DNA from: JAGLOK01 sp963675575 | GTDB taxonomy: Bacteria > Bacillota > Clostridia > Christensenellales > UMGS416 | Assembly (NCBI GenBank): GCA_963675575.1 | Contig: OY776378.1 | Coordinates: 2,356,001 to 2,420,000, forward strand | Direction of reading: 5' to 3' | DNA length: 64,000 nucleotides | In this document: positions 51,953-60,773 of the stretch, piece by piece | Position numbering within the stretch: position 1 is the first letter of the stretch | How the letters are laid out: every line of letters starts with the position of its first letter | The notes under the pieces: model-generated | What the model was told of the DNA's origin: nothing | Databases searched by the model: none | Seen by the model: only the letters and a program-made list of their open reading frames with translations | Made by a program: the position numbers and the translations under genes

Positions 51953-52990
51953 TTACTCATTTATGTATAAGCTCATCACTTTGCTTAAGTTTTGGCTTAC
52001 AATTCTTAGTGAAGAAATCACTCTGGCGTAGTCCATCCTTACCGGGCCCATCACGCCCACCGAACCCACCGAGCGGCCATGCACCTTGTAGGGAACCGTT
52101 ATTACGCTTAAGTTTTGCAGCCATTCTTCGCCGTTTTCCTCACCAATTTTAACATTTAGTTCGTGCCTTAAAGCCTCTGTCATAAGTCTTTGCAACCGTA
52201 CGCGGTCTTGGAATATCGACCAAAAGCCCTTCAAGTCCTCAATAGATTCGTTTTCCGGATAGCTAAAAGCGTGTGTTGCGCCTTCAATCACCACGTCGGA
52301 GCCATCGGGAAGCAAAAGCGCGTCTGTTATGCACTCTTCTATCGCCTTGTAAACATCGGTATCCATAAGAAAACTATCCTGCGGAGTACCTATTCGCGAA
52401 ACGTCAATGTCTGCTATCGACTGACCACGGAAACGCTCTGTCATCATATGCGATATCGCACTCAAGTCATGTTCACCCACATTGTCTGGAACACGGATTA
52501 CTTTTTGTTTCACCCTTGCGGTGGAAGTAACTATTACAACAAGCGCCGCTCCTTTTATAACGGGGATTATCTGCAGTCGCTTCAAAGTCGTTCGCCTAAG
52601 CTGAGGCACCAAGGCCATCGCCGGCTGCTTTGTCATTGCGCTGATGAGGGACGCGCTTGATTTCATCAGGTTTTCCATGTCACCAATATGACACATGTAA
52701 AAGCTGTTTACTGCCGATATCTCGTCATCTGAAACCGCTTCGTCTTCCTGCATCAGCTCATTGACATATATTCTAAAGGCGGCCTTTGAAGGCACCCTGC
52801 CTGCCGAAGTATGGGGCTGCACGAGCAATCCCATTTCTTCAAGATCGCTCATCTCATTTCGTATGGTGGCACTGGAGAGACCATCTTCAAATTTTTTGGA
52901 GACAGTTCTGGAGCCAACCGGTGTGGCTGTTTCAATATAGTCTTCTATAACGACCTTGAGTATAGCCAGTTTTCTGTCGGTTGTTTCCAT
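51953..52990 (-). CDS. hrcA: Heat-inducible transcription repressor HrcA
   Basis: From ATG 52990 (GGAAAGG ahead; the frame opens at 53071 inside the promoter) the 345-residue protein begins METTDRKLAILKVVIEDYIETATPVGSRTVSKKFEDGLSSATIRNEMSDLEEMGLLVQPHTSAGRVPS, the HrcA winged helix, and ends VGSVGVMGPVRMDYARVIS, the family C-terminal signature. It represses this operon by binding the CIRCE element in its own leader, a loop helped by chaperonin in known systems. Confidence 0.97.
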   Translation of the reverse strand: METTDRKLAILKVVIEDYIETATPVGSRTVSKKFEDGLSSATIRNEMSDLEEMGLLVQPHTSAGRVPSKAAFRIYVNELMQEDEAVSDDEISAVNSFYMCHIGDMENLMKSSASLISAMTKQPAMALVPQLRRTTLKRLQIIPVIKGAALVVIVTSTARVKQKVIRVPDNVGEHDLSAISHMMTERFRGQSIADIDVSRIGTPQDSFLMDTDVYKAIEECITDALLLPDGSDVVIEGATHAFSYPENESIEDLKGFWSIFQDRVRLQRLMTEALRHELNVKIGEENGEEWLQNLSVITVPYKVHGRSVGSVGVMGPVRMDYARVISSLRIVSQNLSKVMSLYINE

Positions 52991-53004
52991 ACTTTCCTTT
53001 CCTG

Positions 53005-53031
53005 TTAGCACTCCTTGCCATCGAGTGCTAA
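53005..53031. promoter_or_regulatory. CIRCE operator (HrcA binding site)
   Basis: TTAGCACTC (53005-53013), 9-nt spacer, GAGTGCTAA (53023-53031): a perfect match to the CIRCE consensus. It lies between the promoter and the hrcA start codon. Confidence 0.98.
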
Positions 53032-53042
53032 TCACAGTTATA

Positions 53043-53071
53043 AAGATATCACTTGGGGTATTGTTTGTCAA
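53043..53071 (-). promoter_or_regulatory. Sigma-A-type promoter of the hrcA-grpE-dnaK-dnaJ operon
   Basis: On the minus strand TTGACA (53071-53066), 17-nt spacer, TATCTT (53048-53043), just upstream of CIRCE so that HrcA would cover the transcription start. Confidence 0.8.
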
Positions 53072-53312
53072 TAGAATAACGTCAACTTTTTGGCAAATTC
53101 ATAATAATTTCATAAAAGGCCCTTCCTCTAAACCTTCTGTATCCAACATAAAAAATTTTCAGGCTACGATGGCAAGAGAGCTCGTTCACGCGATATCTCA
53201 CTCTATGCCAAAAGCTAGTTGTACCTTCCCACATTCCCAATAATCGCATATCGTTAATAGCTGGGATAAGTACTCAAATACAATTTATAACAAACATAAA
53301 AAAAATTTTAGT

Positions 53313-53397
53313 TTGATAAAAGCATAAAAATCAAGTATATTATATAAGTAAAAAAGCTGCGCTTTTGTAGTTGAAATATGTTAAAAGCCGGGCTTTT
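53313..53397 (+). promoter_or_regulatory. icd promoter with two AAAAGC-N3-GCTTTT dyads
   Basis: TTGATA (53313-53318), 17-nt spacer and TATATT (53336-53341) form a promoter. Two hairpin-like dyads follow in the leader: AAAAGC-TGC-GCTTTT (52-66 of the 53300 block, i.e. 53352-53366) and AAAAGC-CGG-GCTTTT (53383-53397), centres 31 bp apart, about three helical turns. They may be a repressor operator pair or RNA hairpins. The rest of the 53072-53436 gap holds nothing recognisable. Confidence 0.5.
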
Positions 53398-53436
53398 CCG
53401 GTTAATATATTATAGTTTTCAAAGAGAGGAATTAAA

Positions 53437-54636
53437 ATGTCAAAAATACAAATGAAAACTCCGCTTGTGGAACTAGACGGAGACGAAATGACCCGTGTCC
53501 TATGGCAAATGATTAAGGACAAACTTCTTACACCATTTATAGATCTTAAAACAGAGTATTATGATTTGGGGCTCAAACACAGGGATGAAACAAATGACAA
53601 GGTAACATCTGACTCAGCATATGCCATCAAAAAATATGGTGTTGGCGTGAAATGCGCCACAATCACCCCAAACGCGCAGCGAGTTGAGGAATATGCTCTT
53701 AAAGAAATGTGGAAAAGCCCGAATGGAACAATCAGGGGAATACTCAACGGGACTGTCTTCCGCGCACCTATTCTGATCAAAAACTTAAAAGCATACATAC
53801 CCGACTGGACCAAGCCCATATACATGGGGCGTCACGCATATGGTGATATCTATAACGCAGTGGAAGCAAAAGCCGATAAAGGCACTGTCGCGAGAATAGT
53901 GTTGGAAAAGGACGGAAAAGAGGTAAGCAGTCATGTCATAGCCGAATTCAAAGAGTCCGGCGGCGTTGTCCGCGGAATGCACAATACAGACGCATCAATC
54001 GCCTATTTCGCTCACGCTTGTTTCAAGTTCGCACTTGATAAAAAAATCGATATGTGGTTCGGAACAAAAGATACGATTTCAAAAGTATATCATCACGAAT
54101 TTAAAGACGTATTCCAAGAAATCTATGACGCTCACTACAAGGAAGCCTTCGAAGCTGCCGGAATAGAATATTTCTATACTCTAATAGACGACATCGTTGC
54201 GCGCGTCATCCGCTCGGAAGGCGGAATGCTTTGGGCATGCATGAACTACGACGGTGATGTAATGAGCGATATGGTTGGAGCGGCGTATGGCTCAATGCCA
54301 ATGATGACTTCCGTTCTTGTATCTCCTAACGGCGAGTATGAATATGAAGCAGCGCACGGCACAGTTACCCGCCATTATTACAGGTATCTAGAGGGCGAAA
54401 AAACCTCCACAAACCCCGTGGCAACCATTTTTGCTTGGAGCGGGGCTCTCAATAAACGTGGAGAGCTGGACAATACTCCTGAACTTTGCGAATTTGCCAA
54501 GAAGCTCGAAAAAGCTACTCTCGACACTATTGAAGAGGGCATCATGACAGGCGATCTTGCAATAATTGCCGAAGGCAAAGCGAAGAAAGTACTGTCAAGC
54601 GAGTTTATGGATGTGATAGCTCTGAAACTTAAATAA
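53437..54636 (+). CDS. icd: Isocitrate dehydrogenase (NADP+), eukaryote-like type
   Basis: The 399-residue enzyme starts KIQMKTPLVELDGDEMTRVLWQMIKDKLLTPFIDLKTEYYDLGL, the pattern of the homodimeric IDH group that includes mitochondrial and cytosolic enzymes. Substrate residues lie in TITPNAQRVEEYALKEMWKSPNGTIRGILNGTVFRAPI; metal-binding acids in DDIVARVIRSEGGMLWACMNYDGDVMSD; the coenzyme loop AAHGTVTRHYYRYLEGEKTSTNPVA fits NADP. In an anaerobe it probably makes 2-oxoglutarate for glutamate and NADPH. Ribosome binding site is GAGAGGA. Confidence 0.96.
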   Translation: MSKIQMKTPLVELDGDEMTRVLWQMIKDKLLTPFIDLKTEYYDLGLKHRDETNDKVTSDSAYAIKKYGVGVKCATITPNAQRVEEYALKEMWKSPNGTIRGILNGTVFRAPILIKNLKAYIPDWTKPIYMGRHAYGDIYNAVEAKADKGTVARIVLEKDGKEVSSHVIAEFKESGGVVRGMHNTDASIAYFAHACFKFALDKKIDMWFGTKDTISKVYHHEFKDVFQEIYDAHYKEAFEAAGIEYFYTLIDDIVARVIRSEGGMLWACMNYDGDVMSDMVGAAYGSMPMMTSVLVSPNGEYEYEAAHGTVTRHYYRYLEGEKTSTNPVATIFAWSGALNKRGELDNTPELCEFAKKLEKATLDTIEEGIMTGDLAIIAEGKAKKVLSSEFMDVIALKLK

Positions 54637-54668
54637 TATATGAAATTTTAATAAATCAAACCATTATA

Positions 54669-54698
54669 ATGCCGGATACATATGTATCCGGCATTTCT
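54669..54698 (+). terminator. Terminator of icd
   Basis: GCCGGATAC-atat-GTATCCGGC followed by a T-rich run, 35 nt after the stop. Confidence 0.9.
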
Positions 54699-54803
54699 TT
54701 TACTATCAATTTGTTTTTTATTAATAAATATGATAATATCATACTGTATTAGTATGATATTAGGATTCTCCGTTGTACTAGTGCAGAAACGGAGGAATCA
54801 ATC

Positions 54804-55301
54804 ATGAGAAAAAAAGCACTACCTATACTGATTGCTATACTCATCCTTGTTTTTATGGTGGGATGCACTCCGGCAGTTAATACTCAAACTCAAGAAACCA
54901 GCACAAAAGATATGCAAAATGATAATATGACTGGCATAGATGAGGATACCGAGGGCATTCACGAAGACAGCATTGAAGCCATGTCGGATTATAAAGACAT
55001 TTCGCCTCAAGAAGCCAAGGATTTAATTGACAGCACTCCGGATCTTGTCATTATAGATGTTTCTCCAAAATATGACGAAGGACATCTGCCAGGGTCTATA
55101 AATTACTACGTGGGAGACGGTTCATTGGACAATGCCATCCCTACCCTGGACAAGAGAGTACCATATTTGGTTTACTGCCATGTGGACAGCGCTTCCATTT
55201 CTGGCTCGCAAAAGCTTATTGATGCTGGATTCCCTACAGTATACAGACTGGAAGGCAACTACTCCGCATGGGTGGATGCTGGATATCCGGTTGAAAAATA
55301 A
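54804..55301 (+). CDS. Rhodanese-domain lipoprotein
   Basis: The 165-residue protein has a lipoprotein signal (ALPILIAILILVFMVGC, Cys at about 21), an acidic linker, and a rhodanese domain (about 65-165: ISPQEAKDLIDSTPDLVIIDVSPKYDEGHLPGSINYYVG and YLVYCHVDSASISGSQKLIDAGFPTVYRLEGNYSAWVDAGYPVEK). The active-site Cys is in VYCHVDS, so sulfur transfer outside the membrane is possible. GGAGG lies before the ATG. It is monocistronic. A link to sulfur metabolism, possibly to the Mbx-type complex, is speculative. Confidence 0.9.
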   Translation: MRKKALPILIAILILVFMVGCTPAVNTQTQETSTKDMQNDNMTGIDEDTEGIHEDSIEAMSDYKDISPQEAKDLIDSTPDLVIIDVSPKYDEGHLPGSINYYVGDGSLDNAIPTLDKRVPYLVYCHVDSASISGSQKLIDAGFPTVYRLEGNYSAWVDAGYPVEK

Positions 55302-55314
55302 CATTTTCACTTAT

Positions 55315-55342
55315 AAAAACCGATATTTTTTATCGGTTTTTT
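55315..55342 (+). terminator. Terminator of the rhodanese lipoprotein gene
   Basis: AAAACCGATA ... TATCGGTTTTTTT, directly downstream of the stop. Confidence 0.9.
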
Positions 55343-55531
55343 TATTATTTATAATCACCGGGTTGGTTTTTAAAGATTATATTCTGCCATGTCGCGAAGA
55401 TTAAATACCACAACCTACAATTAGGTATTCCTAATTATCAATTCCCCCAACTCCCCAATTGCTAAAATCGCGACTTTATGGTACATTATTTACGCGTAAA
55501 AACACTAAAATAAAATCAATCAAAGGTGAAA

Positions 55532-57334
55532 ATGAAGTTTGAAAAAGAAAAAATCAGAAATTTCTGTATAATAGCCCACATAGACCACGGCAAGTCAACA
55601 CTCGCCGACCGCTTGATGGAAAGTACCGAGGCTGTAAGCTCACGCGAAATGCATGATCAGCTGCTGGATTCAATGGATCTTGAGCGCGAACGCGGAATAA
55701 CAATAAAATCCCGTGCCGTTCGAATGGTGTATAAGGCAGACGATGGCAAAGAGTATCTGCTAAACCTAATCGATACGCCCGGTCATGTAGATTTTACATA
55801 CGAGGTGTCACGTTCACTCGCCGCATGTGAAGGTGCGGTTCTCGTGGTTGATGCCACTCAGGGAATCGAGGCGCAGACTCTCGCCAATGTATATTTGGCG
55901 ATTGATGGCAACCTTGAGGTTGTGCCGGTTATAAATAAAATTGACCTACCCAGTGCGGATGTTGAAAACACGCGACGAGAAATAGAAGACATTATAGGTC
56001 TTCCAGCAGACGATGCCCCCGCAATTTCGGCAAAAGAAGGACTTAACATTCACGCAGTTTTGGAAAACGTGGTAAAATACGTGCCAGCCCCCAAGGCCGA
56101 CGACTCTCTGCCGCTTCGCGCACTTATTTTTGATTCGTTTTACGACAACTATAAAGGCGCCATCTGCTATGTGCGTATGATTGATGGCACAATAAAGCCC
56201 GGAATGCAAATTAAGATGATGGCATCCGGAGCCAAATTCGAAGTAACTGAAGTAGGCGTGTTTACTCCGGAAAACCTTCCCGTGGATGAGCTTTCCGCTG
56301 GTGAAGTGGGTTACATCGCAGCCTCCATAAAAGATATTTCACAAACACGTGTAGGCGACACCATAACAAATGCAGCTCGCCCAGCAGAAAAGGCTTTGCC
56401 AGGATATAAAGACGTAAAACCAATGGTTTTTTGCGGCATATACCCGGCCGACGGCGCGAACTATACCGATCTTCGCGACGCGCTCGAAAAGCTTAAGCTC
56501 AACGACGCGTCTCTGATATACGAACCTGAAACATCCGTCGCCTTGGGTTTCGGATTCCGTTGCGGTTTTTTGGGACTGCTACACATGGAGATAATCTCCG
56601 AACGCTTGGAACGTGAGTACGACTTAGACCTCGTGACAACCGCCCCCAGTGTTATATATAAATTATTGCTTACAACCGGAGAAGAAGTTGTAATCGATAA
56701 TCCATCAAACTTGCCGGAGCTATCGCTTATCGACCATATGCTAGAGCCGATAACCAGCGCACATATTATTACCCCGCCTGAATACGTGGGTACAATTATG
56801 GAGCTTTGTCAGGAAAAGCGCGGAGTATTTTTGGATATGCAGTATTTGGACAAAACACGCGTCCAAATAAATTATTCTCTGCCTCTAAATGAAATAATAT
56901 ATGATTTCTTTGACTCTCTAAAGTCTCGTTCACGAGGATACGCCTCACTTGACTATGACATTAAAGATTATGAGAAATCCGATCTTGTAAAACTCGATAT
57001 AATGCTAAACGGAGATGTCTGTGATGCTTTGTCGTGCATCGTCCACAAAGACAAGGCTTATTATCGGGGTCGCGGCATGGCTGAAAAGCTTCAAAAGGTA
57101 ATTCCCCGCCAGCAGTTTGAGATTCCCATTCAAGCAGCTATCGGCGGCAAGATAATTGCCCGCGAAACTGTACGCGCGTTTCGCAAGGATGTTACGGCAA
57201 AATGTTACGGTGGTGACATTTCACGTAAGAAAAAACTTTTACAAAAGCAAAAAGAAGGCAAAAAGCGCATGAGACAGGTTGGGTCCGTTCAAGTGCCAAG
57301 CGAAGCGTTTATGTCAGTGCTCAAAATCGACTAG
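55532..57334 (+). CDS. typA: Ribosome-associated GTPase TypA/BipA
   Basis: The 600-residue protein (ATG 55532 with AAAGGTG ahead; GTG 55526 also possible) has a GTPase domain with AHIDHGKSTLADRLME (G1), RERGITIKSRAV (G2 region), DTPGHVDF (G3) and NKIDLP (G4), then EF-G-like domains II, III and V and the BipA C-terminal domain (SLKSRSRGYASLDYDIKDYE, MRQVGSVQVPSEAFMSVL). It supports ribosome assembly and stress growth. Confidence 0.97.
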   Translation: MKFEKEKIRNFCIIAHIDHGKSTLADRLMESTEAVSSREMHDQLLDSMDLERERGITIKSRAVRMVYKADDGKEYLLNLIDTPGHVDFTYEVSRSLAACEGAVLVVDATQGIEAQTLANVYLAIDGNLEVVPVINKIDLPSADVENTRREIEDIIGLPADDAPAISAKEGLNIHAVLENVVKYVPAPKADDSLPLRALIFDSFYDNYKGAICYVRMIDGTIKPGMQIKMMASGAKFEVTEVGVFTPENLPVDELSAGEVGYIAASIKDISQTRVGDTITNAARPAEKALPGYKDVKPMVFCGIYPADGANYTDLRDALEKLKLNDASLIYEPETSVALGFGFRCGFLGLLHMEIISERLEREYDLDLVTTAPSVIYKLLLTTGEEVVIDNPSNLPELSLIDHMLEPITSAHIITPPEYVGTIMELCQEKRGVFLDMQYLDKTRVQINYSLPLNEIIYDFFDSLKSRSRGYASLDYDIKDYEKSDLVKLDIMLNGDVCDALSCIVHKDKAYYRGRGMAEKLQKVIPRQQFEIPIQAAIGGKIIARETVRAFRKDVTAKCYGGDISRKKKLLQKQKEGKKRMRQVGSVQVPSEAFMSVLKID

Positions 57335-57423
57335 GCGATTTTTTCGGCAAAAATAGATTTCTACCGAGAGCCTTGAAACTTTCAAAAAATCCGTTTTTTA
57401 CACAATTAAATCCTAAAACAGCA

Positions 57424-57452
57424 AAACATCCACGGCACATGTCCGTGGATGT
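57424..57452 (+). terminator. Terminator of typA
   Basis: ACATCCACGG-cacatgt-CCGTGGATGT followed by a T-run. Confidence 0.88.
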
Positions 57453-57514
57453 TTATAAATTAACTATTAAAATATGATATAATTGATATATCCCAATCCA
57501 TCAAGGAGCATTGT

Positions 57515-58138
57515 ATGAACATTTTAAAACTAAAGCAAGCTCAGGACGTTTTTTACTCCATATATCCACAGGGTTTTGACAGCCCTCAGATGGTTCAGGT
57601 GGGCAAAAAGCACAAGATGGGAAAGCTTATTGATTTTTCTCATGAGGCTTTTTCAAAAAATGCTATTAAAAATATTGAAGAAACAACTGAAAATATGGTG
57701 AGGCTCGTTTCACGTTCCAGCATGGTGTCGCTTTTTGAAAAGCCCAAATTTAGTGATGCGGTAAGAGAGATGGATATAATGGAAAAAGCTCAGCTCGTAC
57801 ATTCGCTTAACCTGTTGTTGCATGGAAACGAAGAAAAGGGCTTTAATTTAATGCTTGAAGTTCTGCTCCGCCACCAGCTTGCGAAATGGACGCTTATCAC
57901 AGTATTCAGATGCTATTACTATCCGACAAAAGATTTGCTTTTTAAACCTACCACAGTTAAAAACGTGATAAACACTTTCGAACTTGAGGGTTTAGTCTAT
58001 AAACCCCGTCCGAGTTATGATTTTTTCGTGAAATATAGGGATGTGATAAATGAGATGAAACAGTATGTTGATGAAAATTTTAGTCGCAGCAATGCAGCCT
58101 TTTCTGGCTTTTTGATGATGGCCATCGATTTAATCTAA
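57515..58138 (+). CDS. Conserved hypothetical protein, soluble
   Basis: The 207-residue protein has no signal peptide or membrane helix. It is mainly helical and starts MNILKLKQAQDVFYSIYPQGFDSPQMVQVGKKHKMGKLIDFS, with RCYYYPTKDLLFKPTTVKNVINTFELEGL near the C-terminus. I do not recognise a family. The gene has its own AAGGAG site and lies between typA and convergent hemW, overlapping hemW by 4 bp end to end. Confidence 0.75.
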   Translation: MNILKLKQAQDVFYSIYPQGFDSPQMVQVGKKHKMGKLIDFSHEAFSKNAIKNIEETTENMVRLVSRSSMVSLFEKPKFSDAVREMDIMEKAQLVHSLNLLLHGNEEKGFNLMLEVLLRHQLAKWTLITVFRCYYYPTKDLLFKPTTVKNVINTFELEGLVYKPRPSYDFFVKYRDVINEMKQYVDENFSRSNAAFSGFLMMAIDLI

Positions 58139-59286
58139 AAATCAAACCCTTCCATAAATTCCACCAGCACTGTGTTTTGTATGTCCATGCCGTGCTCGGT
58201 AAGATACAGCCTTCCTTCATAAACATCAGCCAAACCTCGTTCTTTAAGCGAGTCAATCTCTTTGCCAAATCTTTGTATCAAGTCTATTTTGTGGCGTTCT
58301 TTGTACCCTGCCACATCCACGCCTTGAACAAGTCTTAACCCCAACATCAGTGTTTCAAACGCGTATTCTTCTTCCCCGGACTTTGAGCTTTCATCATATG
58401 GCATCTGACCGCCGCATGCTTTGCGAATATATTCTCCGATGTCGCGTGTGTTGTTAGTTCGCAGCCCTGACATTGAAGAAGCCGCCGCAAGCCCTAATCC
58501 AAGATAATCGTCATTGTGCCAATAATGCAGATTGTGCCTGCACTCATGTTCAGGTTTTGCATAGTTTGATATCTCATATCGGTTATATCCAAGCTCAGAA
58601 AGGCGAACCCTCGCCGCTTTTGACATTTCATGTTCTTCATCTTTTGAAGGCAAGATAACTGACCCTTTCTGCACAGCGTCCCAAAGTGGTGTTCCTTCCT
58701 CAAGATTTAGAGTATACATGCTGACATGCAAAACTCCCATATCCGCCGTACGCTTAACCGATTCTAAAAGGTCGGCCACACTTTGCCCGGGAAGCCCTGA
58801 CATCAAATCAACGTTTATGTTTGAAAAACCAGATCTTTGCGCAAGCGCAACGCTTTCTTTCGCTTCATTAAAGTCGTGTATCCTCCCCACCGCTTTTAAC
58901 AAGTGATCCTGGGCAGCTTGCATGCCAAATGATATGCGGTTTAGTCCTGAGTAAAGATAAAATTGCAGCTTATGCATGTCCACCGTTCCGGGGTTGGCTT
59001 CAACTGTGGCTTCTTTGAGTTTCAGATTCAGACTGCGGTGTGACATATCCAAAATTTGCTCTATATGTTCATTTTTTACGCTGGTCGGTGTTCCTCCACC
59101 GATAAACAACGTGTCAAATACTCTCCCCTTCCATTTATCGGCGGCAAGTATTATCTCTTTTTTCAGCGCGTCAAAGTAGGCTTCCTGAAAGCTATAATCC
59201 TCATATGACGCAAAGTCGCAGTAAGCGCATTTTTTAACGCAAAATGGTATGTGAATATATAGTGCGCATTTTTTTTGTTTATCCAT
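58135..59286 (-). CDS. hemW: Radical SAM protein HemW (coproporphyrinogen oxidase-like heme chaperone)
   Basis: The 383-residue protein opens CALYIHIPFCVKKCAYCDFASYED with the CxxxCxxC cluster motif, followed by LFIGGGTPTSV, VEANPGTVDMHKLQ, RISFGMQAAQDHLLKAVGRIHD and NVDLMSGLPGQS. These match HemW/YggW rather than true HemN. Known members bind heme and deliver it to other proteins. No heme genes are adjacent, and the role in this anaerobe is open. Confidence 0.93.
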   Translation of the reverse strand: MDKQKKCALYIHIPFCVKKCAYCDFASYEDYSFQEAYFDALKKEIILAADKWKGRVFDTLFIGGGTPTSVKNEHIEQILDMSHRSLNLKLKEATVEANPGTVDMHKLQFYLYSGLNRISFGMQAAQDHLLKAVGRIHDFNEAKESVALAQRSGFSNINVDLMSGLPGQSVADLLESVKRTADMGVLHVSMYTLNLEEGTPLWDAVQKGSVILPSKDEEHEMSKAARVRLSELGYNRYEISNYAKPEHECRHNLHYWHNDDYLGLGLAAASSMSGLRTNNTRDIGEYIRKACGGQMPYDESSKSGEEEYAFETLMLGLRLVQGVDVAGYKERHKIDLIQRFGKEIDSLKERGLADVYEGRLYLTEHGMDIQNTVLVEFMEGFDF

Positions 59287-59404
59287 ATTTAAATTATACT
59301 ATAAATATGCTAAAGTAAAAATATAAGCTTTTTAAATCGCTTTTCAAATCCTTTTTATCTCTTTTTAATTAAAATATGTGATAATTATAATATGTTTTCA
59401 TTCC

Positions 59405-59433
59405 TTGACATTGTTTGATTATTTATCTATATT
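59405..59433 (+). promoter_or_regulatory. Promoter of the agr-like locus
   Basis: TTGACA (59405-59410), 17-nt spacer, TATATT (59428-59433), with GGAGG before the first ATG at 59478. Confidence 0.72.
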
Positions 59434-59477
59434 TAATACTAATATTTTAATTTCAAAGTAAATGTGGAGGTAACGCT

Positions 59478-59954
59478 ATGACCAATATTAGTTGGATTGA
59501 TTTGGTATTAAGGTTCATTCCAGAAGCCCTGATTATTATCTTGGCGGGTTATGCTGTAGCCAGAAAAACTATTGTTGCAAATCAATATATTTTAGCCAGT
59601 CTATTATTAGCCACGATAATGTTTATTGTAAAATTACTTCCTATAAGTACTATTTTTCATATGATTTTATCTATTATCGCTTCCATTATTATTTTAGTCG
59701 CAATAAACAAAATCAAAATATTACTCTCGATACTTTCCACTTTCGTTAGTTTTATTCTTACCGTTCTCGCGGAAGGGCTTAACGTGTTTTTAATGAGCAC
59801 TTTGTTTAATCTTGATATGGAAAAAATCTTCAATGAAGCTTCACCTCTGCAAAAAAATCTTTATGGACTTCCCTCTTTATTTATTTTCGCAATAATAGTG
59901 ATAATATATTTCATAATAGCAAACAAAAAACGAGAAAATGTCACTAACAAGTAA
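59478..59954 (+). CDS. Membrane protein of the agr-like locus, possible receptor or accessory
   Basis: This 158-residue protein has five predicted membrane helices and almost no soluble loop (PEALIIILAGYAVARKTIVA, TIFHMILSIIASIIILVAI, LSILSTFVSFILTVLAEGLNVFLM, LPSLFIFAIIVIIYFIIANKK). It ends in a short basic tail and has no kinase or other output domain. It overlaps agrB by 17 bp and is the first gene of the locus. The layout recalls the membrane sensor half of AgrC, but homology was not established. An export or immunity role is also possible. Confidence 0.72.
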   Translation: MTNISWIDLVLRFIPEALIIILAGYAVARKTIVANQYILASLLLATIMFIVKLLPISTIFHMILSIIASIIILVAINKIKILLSILSTFVSFILTVLAEGLNVFLMSTLFNLDMEKIFNEASPLQKNLYGLPSLFIFAIIVIIYFIIANKKRENVTNK

Positions 59955-60597
59955 ACTCACTAAAAAATTGTCTGAAGAATTGGGCTTAGAAAAAGAAAAA
60001 GGCGAAATAATAGCCTATGGCATGTTTGCCTTTTTTCAAATTGGCGCTTCACTTATTCTGGTTGCAATTTTCGGTTTATTGTTAGACATTGTTTGGCAAG
60101 CACTTGCCTTTTCTTTCACTGCCAGCATTTTAAGGCAATATTCCGGCGGTGTGCATGCAAGCAATCCAACCATTTGTCTTATAGTCGGCACTCTTGCGAC
60201 AGTCGCTCTCGCTTTCCTGTCTCACGTCTTAGCGCCAATTATGTTAATCGAAATAACATTAATATTAGAAGCAACTATTTTCATTTTTGCTTACTATATG
60301 ATAGTAAAATATGCCCCAGTTGAAAGCAAAGCCAAGCCAATAAAAACAATTAAAAAAAGAAAGAAAATGAAAAAAATGTCTTTTGGCGTTTTATCTTTGC
60401 ATTTAGTGTTTATTATTATATTTACAGCAATGTTTTTTTTGTCAAGCGAAACCATTTATGTTGAATATTCATTTTGCATCAGTTTTGCAATACTTTGGCA
60501 AGTTTTTAATTTAACTGTAATCGGGCATAAATCTCTTGCCACAATAGATTCATTTTTTAAAAAAATCTTACCATTCAAGAAAGGAGAACGTACATGA
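59938..60597 (+). CDS. agrB: AgrB-type peptide-processing membrane endopeptidase
   Basis: The 219-residue membrane protein has the AgrB signature RQYSGGVHASNPTICL, with the catalytic His73 and Cys80 seven residues apart as in staphylococcal AgrB. Four or more membrane helices follow. It cuts the AgrD precursor and closes the thiolactone ring. Its TGA overlaps the ATG of agrD (ATGA). Ribosome binding site quality is moderate because of the overlap with the preceding gene. Confidence 0.93.
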   Translation: MSLTSKLTKKLSEELGLEKEKGEIIAYGMFAFFQIGASLILVAIFGLLLDIVWQALAFSFTASILRQYSGGVHASNPTICLIVGTLATVALAFLSHVLAPIMLIEITLILEATIFIFAYYMIVKYAPVESKAKPIKTIKKRKKMKKMSFGVLSLHLVFIIIFTAMFFLSSETIYVEYSFCISFAILWQVFNLTVIGHKSLATIDSFFKKILPFKKGERT

Positions 60598-60725
60598 AAA
60601 AAATTAAGTTTAGTATCTTTGCCGCTATGGCAGCGCTTTTCACACTTGTAGCTTCGCTTGTTGCTTCATCAGCCTGTATATGGGGATGGTATCAACCCGA
60701 AGAGCCCAAATCATTGCGAGAATAA
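60594..60725 (+). CDS. agrD: AgrD-type cyclic lactone autoinducer precursor
   Basis: The 43-residue peptide has the AgrD plan: a basic amphipathic start (MKKIKFSIFAAMAALFTLVA), a signal region ending SLVASSA, a core CIWGWYQPEEP with the ring Cys at 28, and an acidic/Pro-rich tail (PEEPKSLRE). Clostridial AgrD peptides commonly carry the Cys, aromatic residues and YQPE.P tail. The probable mature product is a thiolactone with Cys28 closing on the C-terminus of a CIWGW-like ring; the exact ends cannot be read. GAAAGGAG precedes the ATG. Confidence 0.93.
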   Translation: MKKIKFSIFAAMAALFTLVASLVASSACIWGWYQPEEPKSLRE

Positions 60726-60773
60726 AAACTATAAAAATTTGCCCGATTATATTTATTCCTAGGAGACTTACTT

